Below are positions 8,139 through 16,294 of a stretch of 64,000 nucleotides of DNA, piece after piece (position 1 is the stretch's first letter; every line of letters starts with the position of its first letter). The DNA is taken from NCBI RefSeq assembly GCF_005484985.1, contig NZ_CP027942.1, positions 434,001-498,000 on the forward strand, given 5' to 3'. A program made the translations under genes and the position numbers. The DNA is from Agrococcus sp. SGAir0287 (GTDB lineage: Bacteria > Actinomycetota > Actinomycetes > Actinomycetales > Microbacteriaceae). The notes below the pieces were generated by a model, which ran no database searches, was not told where the DNA came from, and saw nothing but the letters and a program-made list of their open reading frames with translations.

Positions 8139-8971
8139 GGGTGCTCCTTGGGAGAGGGGGTGGAGGCGCGTGCCTCCGTGGCCGGCACGGACGTCGGGCC
8201 GGAGATCGAGGCGGGAGCGGCGACGCGCGTGACCTGCACGCCCACGCCCTCCCAGTCGGCGACGAACTGGTCGCCGACGCGGTCGTCGGTGATGATCGTC
8301 GAGAGGTCCTGCGCGGATGCGAAGGCGTGGTAGCCGAAGCCGGCGGCCTTGGGCGCGGCGAGCACGCCGATGACGCGGTCGCAGGCGTCGACGAGGGTGC
8401 GCTTCGCGGCGGCCTCGTCGGGCGCGAGCTCGAGCAGGCCGCGCTCGACCGACAGGCCGATGCAGCCGAAGATGCCGACGGCGATGCGGCCGCGGCCGAC
8501 GAGATGCTCGGCGCCGGTGCCCACGAGGCTCGCGGACTGGCGGCGCAGCACGCCGCCGGGCACGACGACCTCGGCGTTCGAGCGCTCGAGGAAGAGCATC
8601 GCCATCGGCAGGCTCTGGGTCACGACGACGAGGTCGCGCCGGTCGAGCAGCTCGACGCCGACGGCGTGCGCCGTCGTGGAGGAGTCGAGGGCGACGACGT
8701 CGCCGTCCTGCACGAGCTGCGCGGCGACCTGGCCGATCGCCTTCTTCACGCGAGCCTCCTCGCGCATCCGCTCGCCGTATGCGCCCTCGACGGAGGACCG
8801 CATCGGCACGGCACCGCCGCGGATGCGGCGCAGCAGCCGGCGCCGCTCGAGCTGCTCGAGGTCCTTGCGCACCGTGACCGCGGACACGCCGAGCGTCGAC
8901 GCGAGCTCCGTGACCTGCACGGCGCCCGCCACGTCGAGCGCTTCGAGGATGAGCGCCTCCCGGTCGAGCAC
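8135..8971 (-). CDS. DeoR-family transcriptional repressor of the rhamnose regulon
   Basis: A 278-residue regulator. Residues 1-60 form a DeoR-type winged helix (EALDVAGAVQVTELASTLGV then AVTVRKDLEQLERRRLLRRI). The rest is the DeoRC sugar-phosphate sensing domain, with the family's DSSTTAHAVG and VGIFGCIGL signatures. The GTG at 8971 is chosen because GGAG lies five bases upstream. It is the first gene of the leftward operon, matching RhaR of the Rhizobium rhaRSTPQ operon in position and family. It probably binds the repeats at 9017-9068 and is released by a phosphorylated rhamnose intermediate; one repeat lies within its own predicted promoter, so autoregulation is likely. The C-terminal 25 residues (PTSVPATEARASTPSPKEHP) are a disordered extension. 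Confidence 0.87.
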   Translation of the reverse strand: MLDREALILEALDVAGAVQVTELASTLGVSAVTVRKDLEQLERRRLLRRIRGGAVPMRSSVEGAYGERMREEARVKKAIGQVAAQLVQDGDVVALDSSTTAHAVGVELLDRRDLVVVTQSLPMAMLFLERSNAEVVVPGGVLRRQSASLVGTGAEHLVGRGRIAVGIFGCIGLSVERGLLELAPDEAAAKRTLVDACDRVIGVLAAPKAAGFGYHAFASAQDLSTIITDDRVGDQFVADWEGVGVQVTRVAAPASISGPTSVPATEARASTPSPKEHP

Positions 8972-9003
8972 GTGGACTCCTTCGTCGATGTGTCGTTGGC
9001 GTG

Positions 9004-9081
9004 ACTGTACGCACAGCGAAAGGAGAAGCGCAAGCAACGAAAGCATCTCGGTTGCGTTCGAAAGCATCGCGGGTGCATGCT
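9004..9081. promoter_or_regulatory. Divergent rhamnose promoters with three phased operator repeats
   Basis: CGAAAG occurs on the plus strand at 9017, 9038 and 9059, exactly 21 bp apart; the last two extend to CGAAAGCATC. Leftward, TTGCGC (9033-9028) and TACAGT (9009-9004) are separated by 18 bp, and repeat 1 lies in that spacer. Rightward, TTGCGT (9052-9057) and CATGCT (9076-9081) are separated by 18 bp, and repeat 3 lies in that spacer. Repeat 2 lies midway. This layout would let a DeoR-type oligomer shut both promoters. Promoter boxes are sequence matches, not measured. Confidence 0.6.
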
Positions 9082-9117
9082 TGCGCTCGGAGGGTCCGCG
9101 ACGAGGCGGACGACGCG

Positions 9118-9504
9118 ATGACGCAGACACCCGGCGCGAGCCCCGCGGCGCAGCACGTGTGCTTCCGCCTGCGCGTGCGGCCCGAGGCGGTCGCCACCTA
9201 CCGCGAGGCCCACGCCCGCGTCTGGCCCGAGATGCTCGAGGCGCTGCACGACACGGGCTGGCGCGACTACCGCATCTTCGTCGCCGACGACGGCACCGTC
9301 ATCGGCACCGTCACGGTCGATGACCTGGGCGCATCCCTCGCCGCCATGGCCGCCCGCGACGTCAACGCGCGCTGGCAGGCCGCCATGCAGCCGCTGCTCG
9401 CCGACGCCGACCGCCCCGCGGACGAGTCGCTCGAGCTCCTGCCCCTCGCCTTCGACCTCGACCGTCAGCGCACCGCATCCACCCCCTCCCCTGGAGCAGC
9501 ATGA
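9118..9504 (+). CDS. rhaM: L-rhamnose mutarotase
   Basis: A 128-residue enzyme that interconverts the alpha and beta anomers of L-rhamnose so that the isomerase receives its preferred form. The RhaM pattern is clear: FRLRVRPEAVATYREAHARV with the catalytic-region His, WPEMLEALHDTGWRDYRIF, then RDVNARWQAAMQPLL. Typical RhaM proteins are about 105 residues; this one has roughly 15 extra at each end. The start at 9118 keeps the fold intact and has GAGG eleven bases upstream. Its stop overlaps the rhaI start (ATGA). It is the first gene of the rightward catabolic operon. Confidence 0.88.
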   Translation: MTQTPGASPAAQHVCFRLRVRPEAVATYREAHARVWPEMLEALHDTGWRDYRIFVADDGTVIGTVTVDDLGASLAAMAARDVNARWQAAMQPLLADADRPADESLELLPLAFDLDRQRTASTPSPGAA

Positions 9505-10661
9505 GCGTCCCCATCGACACCGACCGCCTCGACCTCCTGCGCATCGAGGTCCCCTCGTGGGCCTACGGCAACTCGGGCACGCGCTTCCGCGTGTTCGGCA
9601 CGCCGGGCACGCCGGGCGACGCCTTCGAGAAGGTCAGCGACGCCGCGCAGGTGCATCGGCACACGGGCATCGCGCCGACCGTCGCCCTGCACATCCCGTG
9701 GGATCGCGTCGACGACTTCGGCGCGCTGCGCGCGCACGCCGAGTCCGAGGGCGTCGCGCTCGGCACCGTCAACTCGAACACCTTCCAGGAGGAGGACTAC
9801 AAGTTCGGCTCGCTGTGCCATCCGGATGCGCGGGTCCGCGCGAAGGCCGTCGCCCACCACGCCGAGTGCATCGACATCATGCGCGAGACGGGCTCGCGCG
9901 ACCTGAAGGTCTGGCTCGCCGACGGCACGAACTACCCAGGGCAGGACTCCATCCGCGAGCGCCAGCAGCGGCTGGCGGACTCGCTCGCTGAGATCTACGC
10001 GATGCTCGACGACGATCAGCGCCTCGTGCTCGAGTACAAGTTCTTCGAGCCGGCGTTCTACCACACCGACGTGCCGGACTGGGGCACGAGCTACGTGCAC
10101 TGCGTCGAGCTCGGACCCAAGGCGAAGGTCGTGCTCGACACCGGCCATCACGCGCCGGGCACGAACATCGAGTTCATCGTCGCGCAGCTGCTGCGCCTCG
10201 GCAGGCTCGGCGCGTTCGACTTCAACTCGCGCTTCTACGCCGACGACGACCTCATCGTCGGCGCCGCCGACCCCTTCCAGCTCTTCCGCATCCTCGTCGA
10301 GCTCGTCGACGGCGGCGGCTACGGCGACCCCGACGTGCAGCTCGTGCTCGACCAGTGCCACAACGTCGAGGCGAAGATCCCCGGCCAGATCCGCAGCGTG
10401 CTCAACGTGCAGGAGGCCGTCGCGAAGGTGCTCGCGCTCGACGTCGACGCCCTCGCCGCCGCCCGCCGCGACTGCGACGTGCTGCTCGCGAACGAGATCC
10501 TCATGGACGCCTTCCACACCGACGTGCGCGGCACCCTCGCCGAGCATCGTGCGGCGCGGGGGCTGCCCGAGGATCCCATGCGGGCGTTCCTCGCCTCCGG
10601 GTACCTCGAGCGCATCGCGGCCGACCGCGCTGGTCGTGCGCAGGCGGGGTGGGGCGCATGA
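9501..10661 (+). CDS. rhaI: L-rhamnose isomerase
   Basis: A 386-residue metal-dependent aldose-ketose isomerase converting L-rhamnose to L-rhamnulose in the cytoplasm. It belongs to the Pseudomonas-type RhaI group (xylose-isomerase-like TIM barrel), not E. coli RhaA. Visible landmarks are LALHIPWDRV-like VALHIPWDRVDD, VLEYKFFEPAFYHTD, VVLDTGHHAPGTNIEF and FDFNSRFYADDDL, which contain the acidic and His ligands for the two metals. The ATG is coupled to rhaM by overlap and has GGAG seven bases upstream. Its stop overlaps the next start. Confidence is high because it lies between mutarotase and aldolase genes. Confidence 0.92.
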   Translation: MSVPIDTDRLDLLRIEVPSWAYGNSGTRFRVFGTPGTPGDAFEKVSDAAQVHRHTGIAPTVALHIPWDRVDDFGALRAHAESEGVALGTVNSNTFQEEDYKFGSLCHPDARVRAKAVAHHAECIDIMRETGSRDLKVWLADGTNYPGQDSIRERQQRLADSLAEIYAMLDDDQRLVLEYKFFEPAFYHTDVPDWGTSYVHCVELGPKAKVVLDTGHHAPGTNIEFIVAQLLRLGRLGAFDFNSRFYADDDLIVGAADPFQLFRILVELVDGGGYGDPDVQLVLDQCHNVEAKIPGQIRSVLNVQEAVAKVLALDVDALAAARRDCDVLLANEILMDAFHTDVRGTLAEHRAARGLPEDPMRAFLASGYLERIAADRAGRAQAGWGA

Positions 10662-12715
10662 GCGCAGCGAGCGGCGAGCGCGAGTCGCCTGTGGTCGACG
10701 AGCTGCTGGGGCGCAGCAATCGCCTCGGCTCCGATCCCACGATCACGAACTACGCGGGCGGCAACACGTCGGCGAAGGGCACGGCGGTCGATCCGGCGTC
10801 GGGCGACGACGTCGAGCTCGTGTGGGTCAAGGGATCCGGCGGCGACCTCGGCACCCTGCGGGCGTCGGGCCTCGCCGTGCTGCGGCTCGACCGGGTCCGG
10901 GCGCTCGAGCGCGTGTATCGCGGCGTGGAGCACGAGGACGAGATGGTCGCGGCGTTCGACTACTGCCTGCACGGCACGGGCGGCGCCGCACCCTCGATCG
11001 ACACGGCCATGCACGCGCTCGTCGACGCGCCGCACGTCGACCACCTCCACCCCGACGCGGGGATCGCGATCGCCGCCTCCGCCGACGGTGAGGCGCTCAC
11101 GCAGCGCATCTACGGCGATCGCGTCGTCTGGGTGCCGTGGCGGCGCCCCGGCTTCCAGCTCGGCCTCGACATCCGCGAGATCCAGCGCGCGAACCCGCAG
11201 GCGATCGGCTGCATCCTCGGCGGCCACGGCATCACGGCGTGGGGCGACTCGAGCGCCGAGTGCGAGGAGCGCTCGCTGTGGATCGTGCGCACCGCCGAGG
11301 CGTACATCGCCGAGCACGGTCGGCCCGAGCCGTTCGGCCCGATCGTCCCGGGGTTCGAGCCGCTGCCGGTCGACGCGCGCCGAGCGCGGGCCGCCGAGCT
11401 CGCCGCGCAGCTGCGCGGCATCGCCTCCACCGATCGGCCCGTCGTCGGGCACTTCAGCGATCACGAGGACGTGCTCGACTTCCTCGCGCGCGCCGAGCAT
11501 CGGCGGCTCGCGGCGCTCGGCTCGTCGTGCCCCGACCACTTCCTGCGCACGAAGGTCGCGCCGATGGTGCTCGACCTGCCCGGCGACGCGCCCATCGACG
11601 ACGTCCGCGCGCGCATCGCAGCGCTGCACGAGGCGTACCGCGCGCAGTACGCCGCCTACTACGAGGCCCACGCCGACGCCGACTCGCCGCCGATGCGCGG
11701 CGCCGATCCCGCGATCGTGCTCGTGCCGGGCGTCGGGATGTTCTCCTACGGCAAGGACGCGCAGACCGCGCGCGTCGCCGGCGAGTTCGCGATCAACGCC
11801 ATCCACGCGATGCGCGGCGCCGAGGCGCTCTCGACCTATCGGCCCATCCCCGACGCGGAGAAGTTCCGCATCGAGTACTGGGCGCTCGAGGAGGCGAAGC
11901 TCGCCCGCATGCCGAGGCCGCGCTCCCACGCGGGGCGCGTCGCGCTCGTGACGGGCGCCGCATCCGGCATCGGCAAGGCGATCGCGACGCGGCTCGTCGC
12001 GGAGGGCGCCTCCGTCGTCATCGCCGACCTCGACCTCGAGAAGGCCCAGGCGGCGGCGGCCGAGCTCGGCTCGCACGACGTCGCGATCGGGGTGCGCTGC
12101 GACGTCACCGATGCCGCGCAGGTGCAGGCGGCGGTCGACGCGACGCTGCTCGCCTTCGGCGGGCTCGACCTCGTCGTGAACAACGCCGGGCTGTCGCTCG
12201 CGCGCTCGCTGCTCGAGACGACCGAGGCGGACTGGGACCTGCAGCACGACGTGATGTCGAAGGGCTCGTTCCTCGTGTCGAAGGCGGCGGCGCGCGTGCT
12301 CATCGACCAGGGCATCGGCGGCGACGTCGTGTACATCTCGTCGAAGAACTCGGTCTTCGCGGGCCCGAACAACATCGCGTACTCCGCGACGAAGGCCGAC
12401 CAGGCGCATCAGGTGCGGCTGCTCGCCGCCGAGCTCGGCGAGCACGGCGTGCGCGTCAACGGCATCAACCCCGACGGCGTCGTGCGCGGCTCCGGCATCT
12501 TCTCGTCCGGATGGGGCGCGAACCGCGCGCGGACGTACGGGGTGAAGGAGGAGGACCTCGGCGCCTTCTACGCGCAGCGCACGATCCTGAAGCAGGAGGT
12601 GCTGCCCGAGCACGTCGCCGACGCCGTCGCGGTGCTCACGGGGCCCGAGCTGCGGCTCACCACCGGCCTCCACGTGCCCGTCGACGCCGGCGTCGCCGCC
12701 GCCTTCCTGCGATGA
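10658..12715 (+). CDS. rhaEW: Bifunctional rhamnulose-1-phosphate aldolase / L-lactaldehyde dehydrogenase
   Basis: A 685-residue fusion enzyme. Residues 1 to about 400 are a class II aldolase domain (ITNYAGGNTSAKG, metal-site HLHPDA and GGHGITAWG) that splits L-rhamnulose-1-phosphate to DHAP and L-lactaldehyde. From about residue 425 a short-chain dehydrogenase follows, with the NAD loop TGAASGIGKAIA (about 431), NNAGLS (about 508) and the catalytic YSATK (about 575); it oxidises lactaldehyde to lactate. This domain order is the known RhaEW type of B. subtilis and actinobacteria. The ATG overlaps the rhaI stop and the stop overlaps the rhaB start. The fusion would channel a toxic aldehyde. 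Confidence 0.92.
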   Translation: MSAASGERESPVVDELLGRSNRLGSDPTITNYAGGNTSAKGTAVDPASGDDVELVWVKGSGGDLGTLRASGLAVLRLDRVRALERVYRGVEHEDEMVAAFDYCLHGTGGAAPSIDTAMHALVDAPHVDHLHPDAGIAIAASADGEALTQRIYGDRVVWVPWRRPGFQLGLDIREIQRANPQAIGCILGGHGITAWGDSSAECEERSLWIVRTAEAYIAEHGRPEPFGPIVPGFEPLPVDARRARAAELAAQLRGIASTDRPVVGHFSDHEDVLDFLARAEHRRLAALGSSCPDHFLRTKVAPMVLDLPGDAPIDDVRARIAALHEAYRAQYAAYYEAHADADSPPMRGADPAIVLVPGVGMFSYGKDAQTARVAGEFAINAIHAMRGAEALSTYRPIPDAEKFRIEYWALEEAKLARMPRPRSHAGRVALVTGAASGIGKAIATRLVAEGASVVIADLDLEKAQAAAAELGSHDVAIGVRCDVTDAAQVQAAVDATLLAFGGLDLVVNNAGLSLARSLLETTEADWDLQHDVMSKGSFLVSKAAARVLIDQGIGGDVVYISSKNSVFAGPNNIAYSATKADQAHQVRLLAAELGEHGVRVNGINPDGVVRGSGIFSSGWGANRARTYGVKEEDLGAFYAQRTILKQEVLPEHVADAVAVLTGPELRLTTGLHVPVDAGVAAAFLR

Positions 12716-14124
12716 GCGCCGTCCACGTCGCCGCGATCGACCTCGGCGCCACGAGCGGCCGCGTCATGCACGCCGAGGTCGGGCCGGACGTGCTGCGCCT
12801 CGACGAGGTCGCGCGCTTCGAGAACGCGCCCGTGCGCGTCGGGGACGGCCTGCACTGGTCGATCCTCGGCCTCTACGGCGCTGCGGGCGCGGGGCTCGGC
12901 GCCGCGACGCGCGCCGGGCGCATCGCCTCGGTCGGCGTCGACTCGTGGGGGTGCGACTACGCGCTGCTGCGCGGCGGCGCGATGCTCGGCATCCCGTTCT
13001 CCTACCGCGACGACCGCTCGCTGCGGGGCATGGCGCTCGTCGAGCAGCTCGTGCCGCACGCGGAGCTGTTCGCGCGCAACGGCCTGCAGCGCATCCCGCT
13101 CAACACGATCAACCAGCTGGTCATGGACCGGGAGTCGGGGCTGCTCGCCGCCGCCGACGGCTTCCTGCACGTGCCGGACCTCTTCGGCTGGTGGCTCACG
13201 GGCAGGCAGGTGGCCGAGCGCACCATCGCGTCGACGTCGGGCATGCTGCGCCTCGACGGCACCTGGGACGCCGAGCTGCTGGCACGCCTGGGCATCGACG
13301 CGGGCATCCTGCCCGACGTCGTCGAGCCCGGCACGCGCCTCGGGCCCGTGCTCGCCTCGACGGCCGAGCACTTCGGCATCCACGGCGACCCCGAGGTGGT
13401 CGCCGTCGGGTCGCACGACACCGCCTCCGCGGTGGTCGCGGCGCCCATGGAGGCCGGCGGTGCATACATCTCGTCCGGCACCTGGTCCCTCGTCGGCGTC
13501 GAGACCCCGGCGCCGATCGTGAGCGACGCCGCCCGCGAGGCGGGCTTCACGAACGAGGCGGGCGTCGACGGCCGCACGCGCTTCCTGAAGAACGTCATGG
13601 GCATGTGGCTGCTGTCCGAGACGCTGCGGCAGTGGGCCGCGGACGGCGAGCCTGCCGAGCTGCAGCCGCTGCTCGACGCCGCGGCGGCCGTCGACGGCGA
13701 CGTCGCGACGTTCGATCCCACCGACGACGCCTTCTACCTGCCCGGCGACATGCCGGCGCGGATCGCGACGTGGCTGCGGGAGCGCGGCCTGCGCGTGCCG
13801 GCGACGAGGGCCGAGCTCGTGCGCTCGATCCTCGAGTCGCTCGCGACGGCGTACGCGGACACGCTGCGCGACGCCGAGCGGCTGAGCGGGCAGCGGATCG
13901 AGCGCGTGCACGTCGTCGGCGGCGGCAGCCGCAACGCGCTGCTGTGCCGGCTCACGGCGCAGCGCCTCGGCGTGCCGGTGGTCGCCGGCCCGGTCGAGGC
14001 GACGGCGCTCGGCAACGTGCTCGTGCAGGCGCGAGCGCTCGGCGCGATCTCGGGCGACCTCGAGGCGATGCGCGCGCTCGTGCGCCGCACGACGCCGCTG
14101 ACCGTGCACGAGCCGACCGCCTGA
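12712..14124 (+). CDS. rhaB: Rhamnulokinase
   Basis: A 470-residue FGGY kinase phosphorylating L-rhamnulose at C1. The phosphate-1 loop reads AIDLGATSGRVM (from residue 9), a form typical of RhaB; also seen are VGVDSWGCDYALL, NTINQLVM, VGSHDTASAV, YISSGTWSLVGVE and the late VVGGGSRNALLC. These features fit rhamnulokinase better than the kinase at 1099-2565. It is the last gene of the rightward operon, coupled to the aldolase by an ATGA overlap. The GNAT gene runs head-on 30 bp beyond its stop. Confidence 0.92.
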   Translation: MSAVHVAAIDLGATSGRVMHAEVGPDVLRLDEVARFENAPVRVGDGLHWSILGLYGAAGAGLGAATRAGRIASVGVDSWGCDYALLRGGAMLGIPFSYRDDRSLRGMALVEQLVPHAELFARNGLQRIPLNTINQLVMDRESGLLAAADGFLHVPDLFGWWLTGRQVAERTIASTSGMLRLDGTWDAELLARLGIDAGILPDVVEPGTRLGPVLASTAEHFGIHGDPEVVAVGSHDTASAVVAAPMEAGGAYISSGTWSLVGVETPAPIVSDAAREAGFTNEAGVDGRTRFLKNVMGMWLLSETLRQWAADGEPAELQPLLDAAAAVDGDVATFDPTDDAFYLPGDMPARIATWLRERGLRVPATRAELVRSILESLATAYADTLRDAERLSGQRIERVHVVGGGSRNALLCRLTAQRLGVPVVAGPVEATALGNVLVQARALGAISGDLEAMRALVRRTTPLTVHEPTA

Positions 14125-14154
14125 GCGGCGCGGGGAGGCCGCGGCGGCCGGACG

Positions 14155-14886
14155 TCAGTCCTCGGCCACGACGTCCCAGGTCGCGAAGCGCTCGAGGCCC
14201 GCGGAGGCGGCGAGCGCCATCGACGCGGCGTTGTCGAGCTGGCACCGGTACTGGGGCTCGTGGCCCAGGTCGAGCGCGTGCGCGGCGAGGGCGCGCACCG
14301 TGCGACGCGCGAGGCCGCGGCCGCGACGCTCGGGCAGCGTGATCACGCCGAGGTCGGCGAGCGTCGTGCCGCTCCACGGATACGCGCTCGCCGCGCAGGC
14401 GAGCCGGCCGTCGACGAGAGCACCGACGACGAGCCAGTGGTCGAGCTCGACGAACGCCTCGTCGAGGTCGGACTCGGGCGCGGCCGCCTCGAACGCTCGG
14501 AAGAGGTCCGCGTCGTCGGTGCCGAGGCGTCGCACGACGATGCCGTCCGCGTCCTCGCGGCTCGCGTGCTCCCGACGCACGGCCTCCTGCTCCTCGATGC
14601 CGAGGTACCAGAGGGCGTCGGCGCCGTTGAGCGCGACGCCCGCCGCCGCGAGCGCATCCGCCAATGCCGTCCGGTCGATCGTGGCGCCGGCGACGAGGCC
14701 GATGCGACCGGCCTCCTCGCTCGTCGCGGTGACGATGCCGCCCGAGCCGATCGGCTCGAGCACCATGACGCGTCGGGTGCGCGGCAGGGCATCGTCGACG
14801 GCGACGCGGAGGTCGCCGGGAGTCGACGGCAGATCGTGCTCGGGCACGGCGCCGAACCAGTGGTCGCGGACGGTGGTGGAGAGCAT
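14155..14886 (-). CDS. GNAT-family N-acetyltransferase
   Basis: A 243-residue protein. The C-terminal half carries the acetyl-CoA binding loop LPERRGRGLARRTVRALAAH (motif A, RRGRGLA) and the NAASMALAASAGLERF motif near the end, the pattern of GNAT acetyltransferases. The N-terminal 90 residues resemble the small domain that precedes GNAT in many actinobacterial proteins. The ATG at 14886 has a GAGGAG ribosome site four bases away. It stands alone, convergent with rhaB and downstream of a palindrome-rich gap. The substrate (amine, antibiotic or protein N-terminus) cannot be told. Confidence 0.82.
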   Translation of the reverse strand: MLSTTVRDHWFGAVPEHDLPSTPGDLRVAVDDALPRTRRVMVLEPIGSGGIVTATSEEAGRIGLVAGATIDRTALADALAAAGVALNGADALWYLGIEEQEAVRREHASREDADGIVVRRLGTDDADLFRAFEAAAPESDLDEAFVELDHWLVVGALVDGRLACAASAYPWSGTTLADLGVITLPERRGRGLARRTVRALAAHALDLGHEPQYRCQLDNAASMALAASAGLERFATWDVVAED

Positions 14887-14984
14887 GGGGCTCCTCGATG
14901 GAGGCGAGCCCCTCCGCGGCGCCCGCCGACGCCGAGCCGTCCAGGATATGCGACGGCGACGGCTCCTCCCGCCGCCTCTCGTTC

Positions 14985-15048
14985 CGAGGTGCGCTCTCTG
15001 CACCGAGGTGCGGTTGCAACGGCACCTCGCTGCAGGAGGCGCACCTCG
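14985..15048. repeat. 64-bp imperfect palindrome
   Basis: CGAGGTGCGC at 14985-14994 is the exact reverse complement of 15039-15048, and CGAGGTGC (15004-15011) pairs with GCACCTCG (15022-15029). The centre is GTTGCAAC (15013-15020), itself a palindrome. Only a few positions break the symmetry over all 64 bases. It lies in the 229-bp gap between kbl and the GNAT gene, so it may end the tdh-kbl transcript or bind a dimeric protein. No T-run follows on either strand. Confidence 0.75.
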
Positions 15049-15052
15049 CAAC

Positions 15053-15094
15053 GTCCGCGGTCCGCGGTCCGCGGTCCGCGGTGCGCGATCCGCG
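15053..15094. repeat. Short tandem repeat, 7-bp unit GTCCGCG
   Basis: Four exact head-to-tail copies of GTCCGCG start at 15053, 15060, 15067 and 15074, followed by two degenerate copies (GTGCGCG, ATCCGCG). The array begins five bases after the 64-bp palindrome and ends about 20 bp before the kbl stop. Copy number in such arrays often varies between strains by slippage. Confidence 0.8.
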
Positions 15095-15115
15095 CGGTCG
15101 TGGGAGGGCCGCGGG

Positions 15116-16294
15116 TCAGCCCTGCACGCGCGCCCTGGCCGCGACGAACGCCGCGATGGCGCGGTCGACGTCCTCGTCCGAGTGCGCCGCCGAGATCTGC
15201 ACGCGGATGCGCGCCTCGCCGCGCGGCACGACCGGGAACGAGAACGCGGTGACGTAGACGCCCTCTTCGAGCATGGCGTCGGCGATCTCGGATGCGAGGC
15301 GGGCGTCGTGGAACATGACGGCCGTGATGGGGTGCGAGCCCGGCAGCAGCTCGAACCCGGCCTCCTCCATGCCCGCCTTGAAGCGCGCCGTCGAGCGCTG
15401 CAGGCGCTCGCGCAGCTCGCCCGCGCCCTCCACGAGGTCGAGCGCGGCGATCGATCCCGCGACGACCGACGGCGCGAGCGCGTTCGAGAAGAGGTACGGC
15501 CGAGACCGCTGGCGCAGCAGCGCCACGATCTCGGCGCGTGCCGCGACGTAGCCGCCCGACGCGCCGCCGAGCGCCTTGCCGAGCGTGCCGGTGATGATGT
15601 CGACCCGGTCGGAGACGCCCGCGAGCTCGGGCGTGCCCGCGCCCGTGGCACCCGTGAAGCCGACCGCGTGGCTGTCGTCGACCATGACCATGGCGTCGTA
15701 GCGCTCGGCGAGGTCGCAGATCGCCTCGAGCGGGGCGAGGTAGCCGTCCATCGAGAACACGCCGTCGGTGACGATCAGCCGCCGCCTGGCGCCCGACGCC
15801 TCCTGCAGGCGCGCCTCGAGCTCGGCCATGTCGCGGTTCGCGTACCGGTACCGCGCCGCCTTCGACAGGCGCACGCCGTCGATGATCGACGCGTGGTTCA
15901 GCGCATCCGAGATCACGGCGTCCTCGGCGCCGAGCAGCGTCTCGAAGAGCCCGCCGTTCGCGTCGAAGCACGACGAGTAGAGGATGGTGTCCTCCTGCCC
16001 GAGGAACGCCGACAGGCGCCGCTCGAGCTCGAGGTGCTGCTCCTGCGTGCCGCAGATGAAGCGCACCGACGCCATGCCGAAGCCCCAGTCGTCGAGCGCC
16101 GTCTTCGCCGCCTCGACGATCGCCGGATGGTCGGCGAGCCCGAGGTAGTTGTTGGAGCACAGGTTCAGCACCGACGCGTCGCGCACCGTCACCTGCGCAC
16201 CCTGCGGCCCTGCGATCGCGCGCTCGCGCTTCGTCAGCCCCGCCTCCTCGATCTCCGCCAGCTCGGCAGCGAGCGCATCCTTGATCGCGTACAT
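15116..16294 (-). CDS. kbl: 2-amino-3-ketobutyrate CoA ligase (glycine C-acetyltransferase)
   Basis: A 392-residue PLP enzyme that cleaves 2-amino-3-ketobutyrate with CoA to glycine and acetyl-CoA. The alpha-oxoamine synthase signature is complete: [23 protein letters not shown] and the PLP lysine in [16 protein letters not shown] (about residue 240). Length matches E. coli Kbl (398). A GGAGG ribosome site lies six bases before the ATG, which shares one base with the tdh stop (TGATG). With tdh it forms the two-step threonine-to-glycine pathway, where the unstable intermediate is passed between the enzymes. Confidence 0.93.
   Translation of the reverse strand: MYAIKDALAAELAEIEEAGLTKRERAIAGPQGAQVTVRDASVLNLCSNNYLGLADHPAIVEAAKTALDDWGFGMASVRFICGTQEQHLELERRLSAFLGQEDTILYSSCFDANGGLFETLLGAEDAVISDALNHASIIDGVRLSKAARYRYANRDMAELEARLQEASGARRRLIVTDGVFSMDGYLAPLEAICDLAERYDAMVMVDDSHAVGFTGATGAGTPELAGVSDRVDIITGTLGKALGGASGGYVAARAEIVALLRQRSRPYLFSNALAPSVVAGSIAALDLVEGAGELRERLQRSTARFKAGMEEAGFELLPGSHPITAVMFHDARLASEIADAMLEEGVYVTAFSFPVVPRGEARIRVQISAAHSDEDVDRAIAAFVAARARVQG

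Noticed and set aside
7107..14124. AI-2 (Lsr) import and processing system
   Set aside because: The binding protein is related to LsrB, but LsrF, LsrG and LsrK equivalents are missing, and mutarotase, isomerase, RhaEW and rhamnulokinase genes lie divergently, which fits rhamnose.
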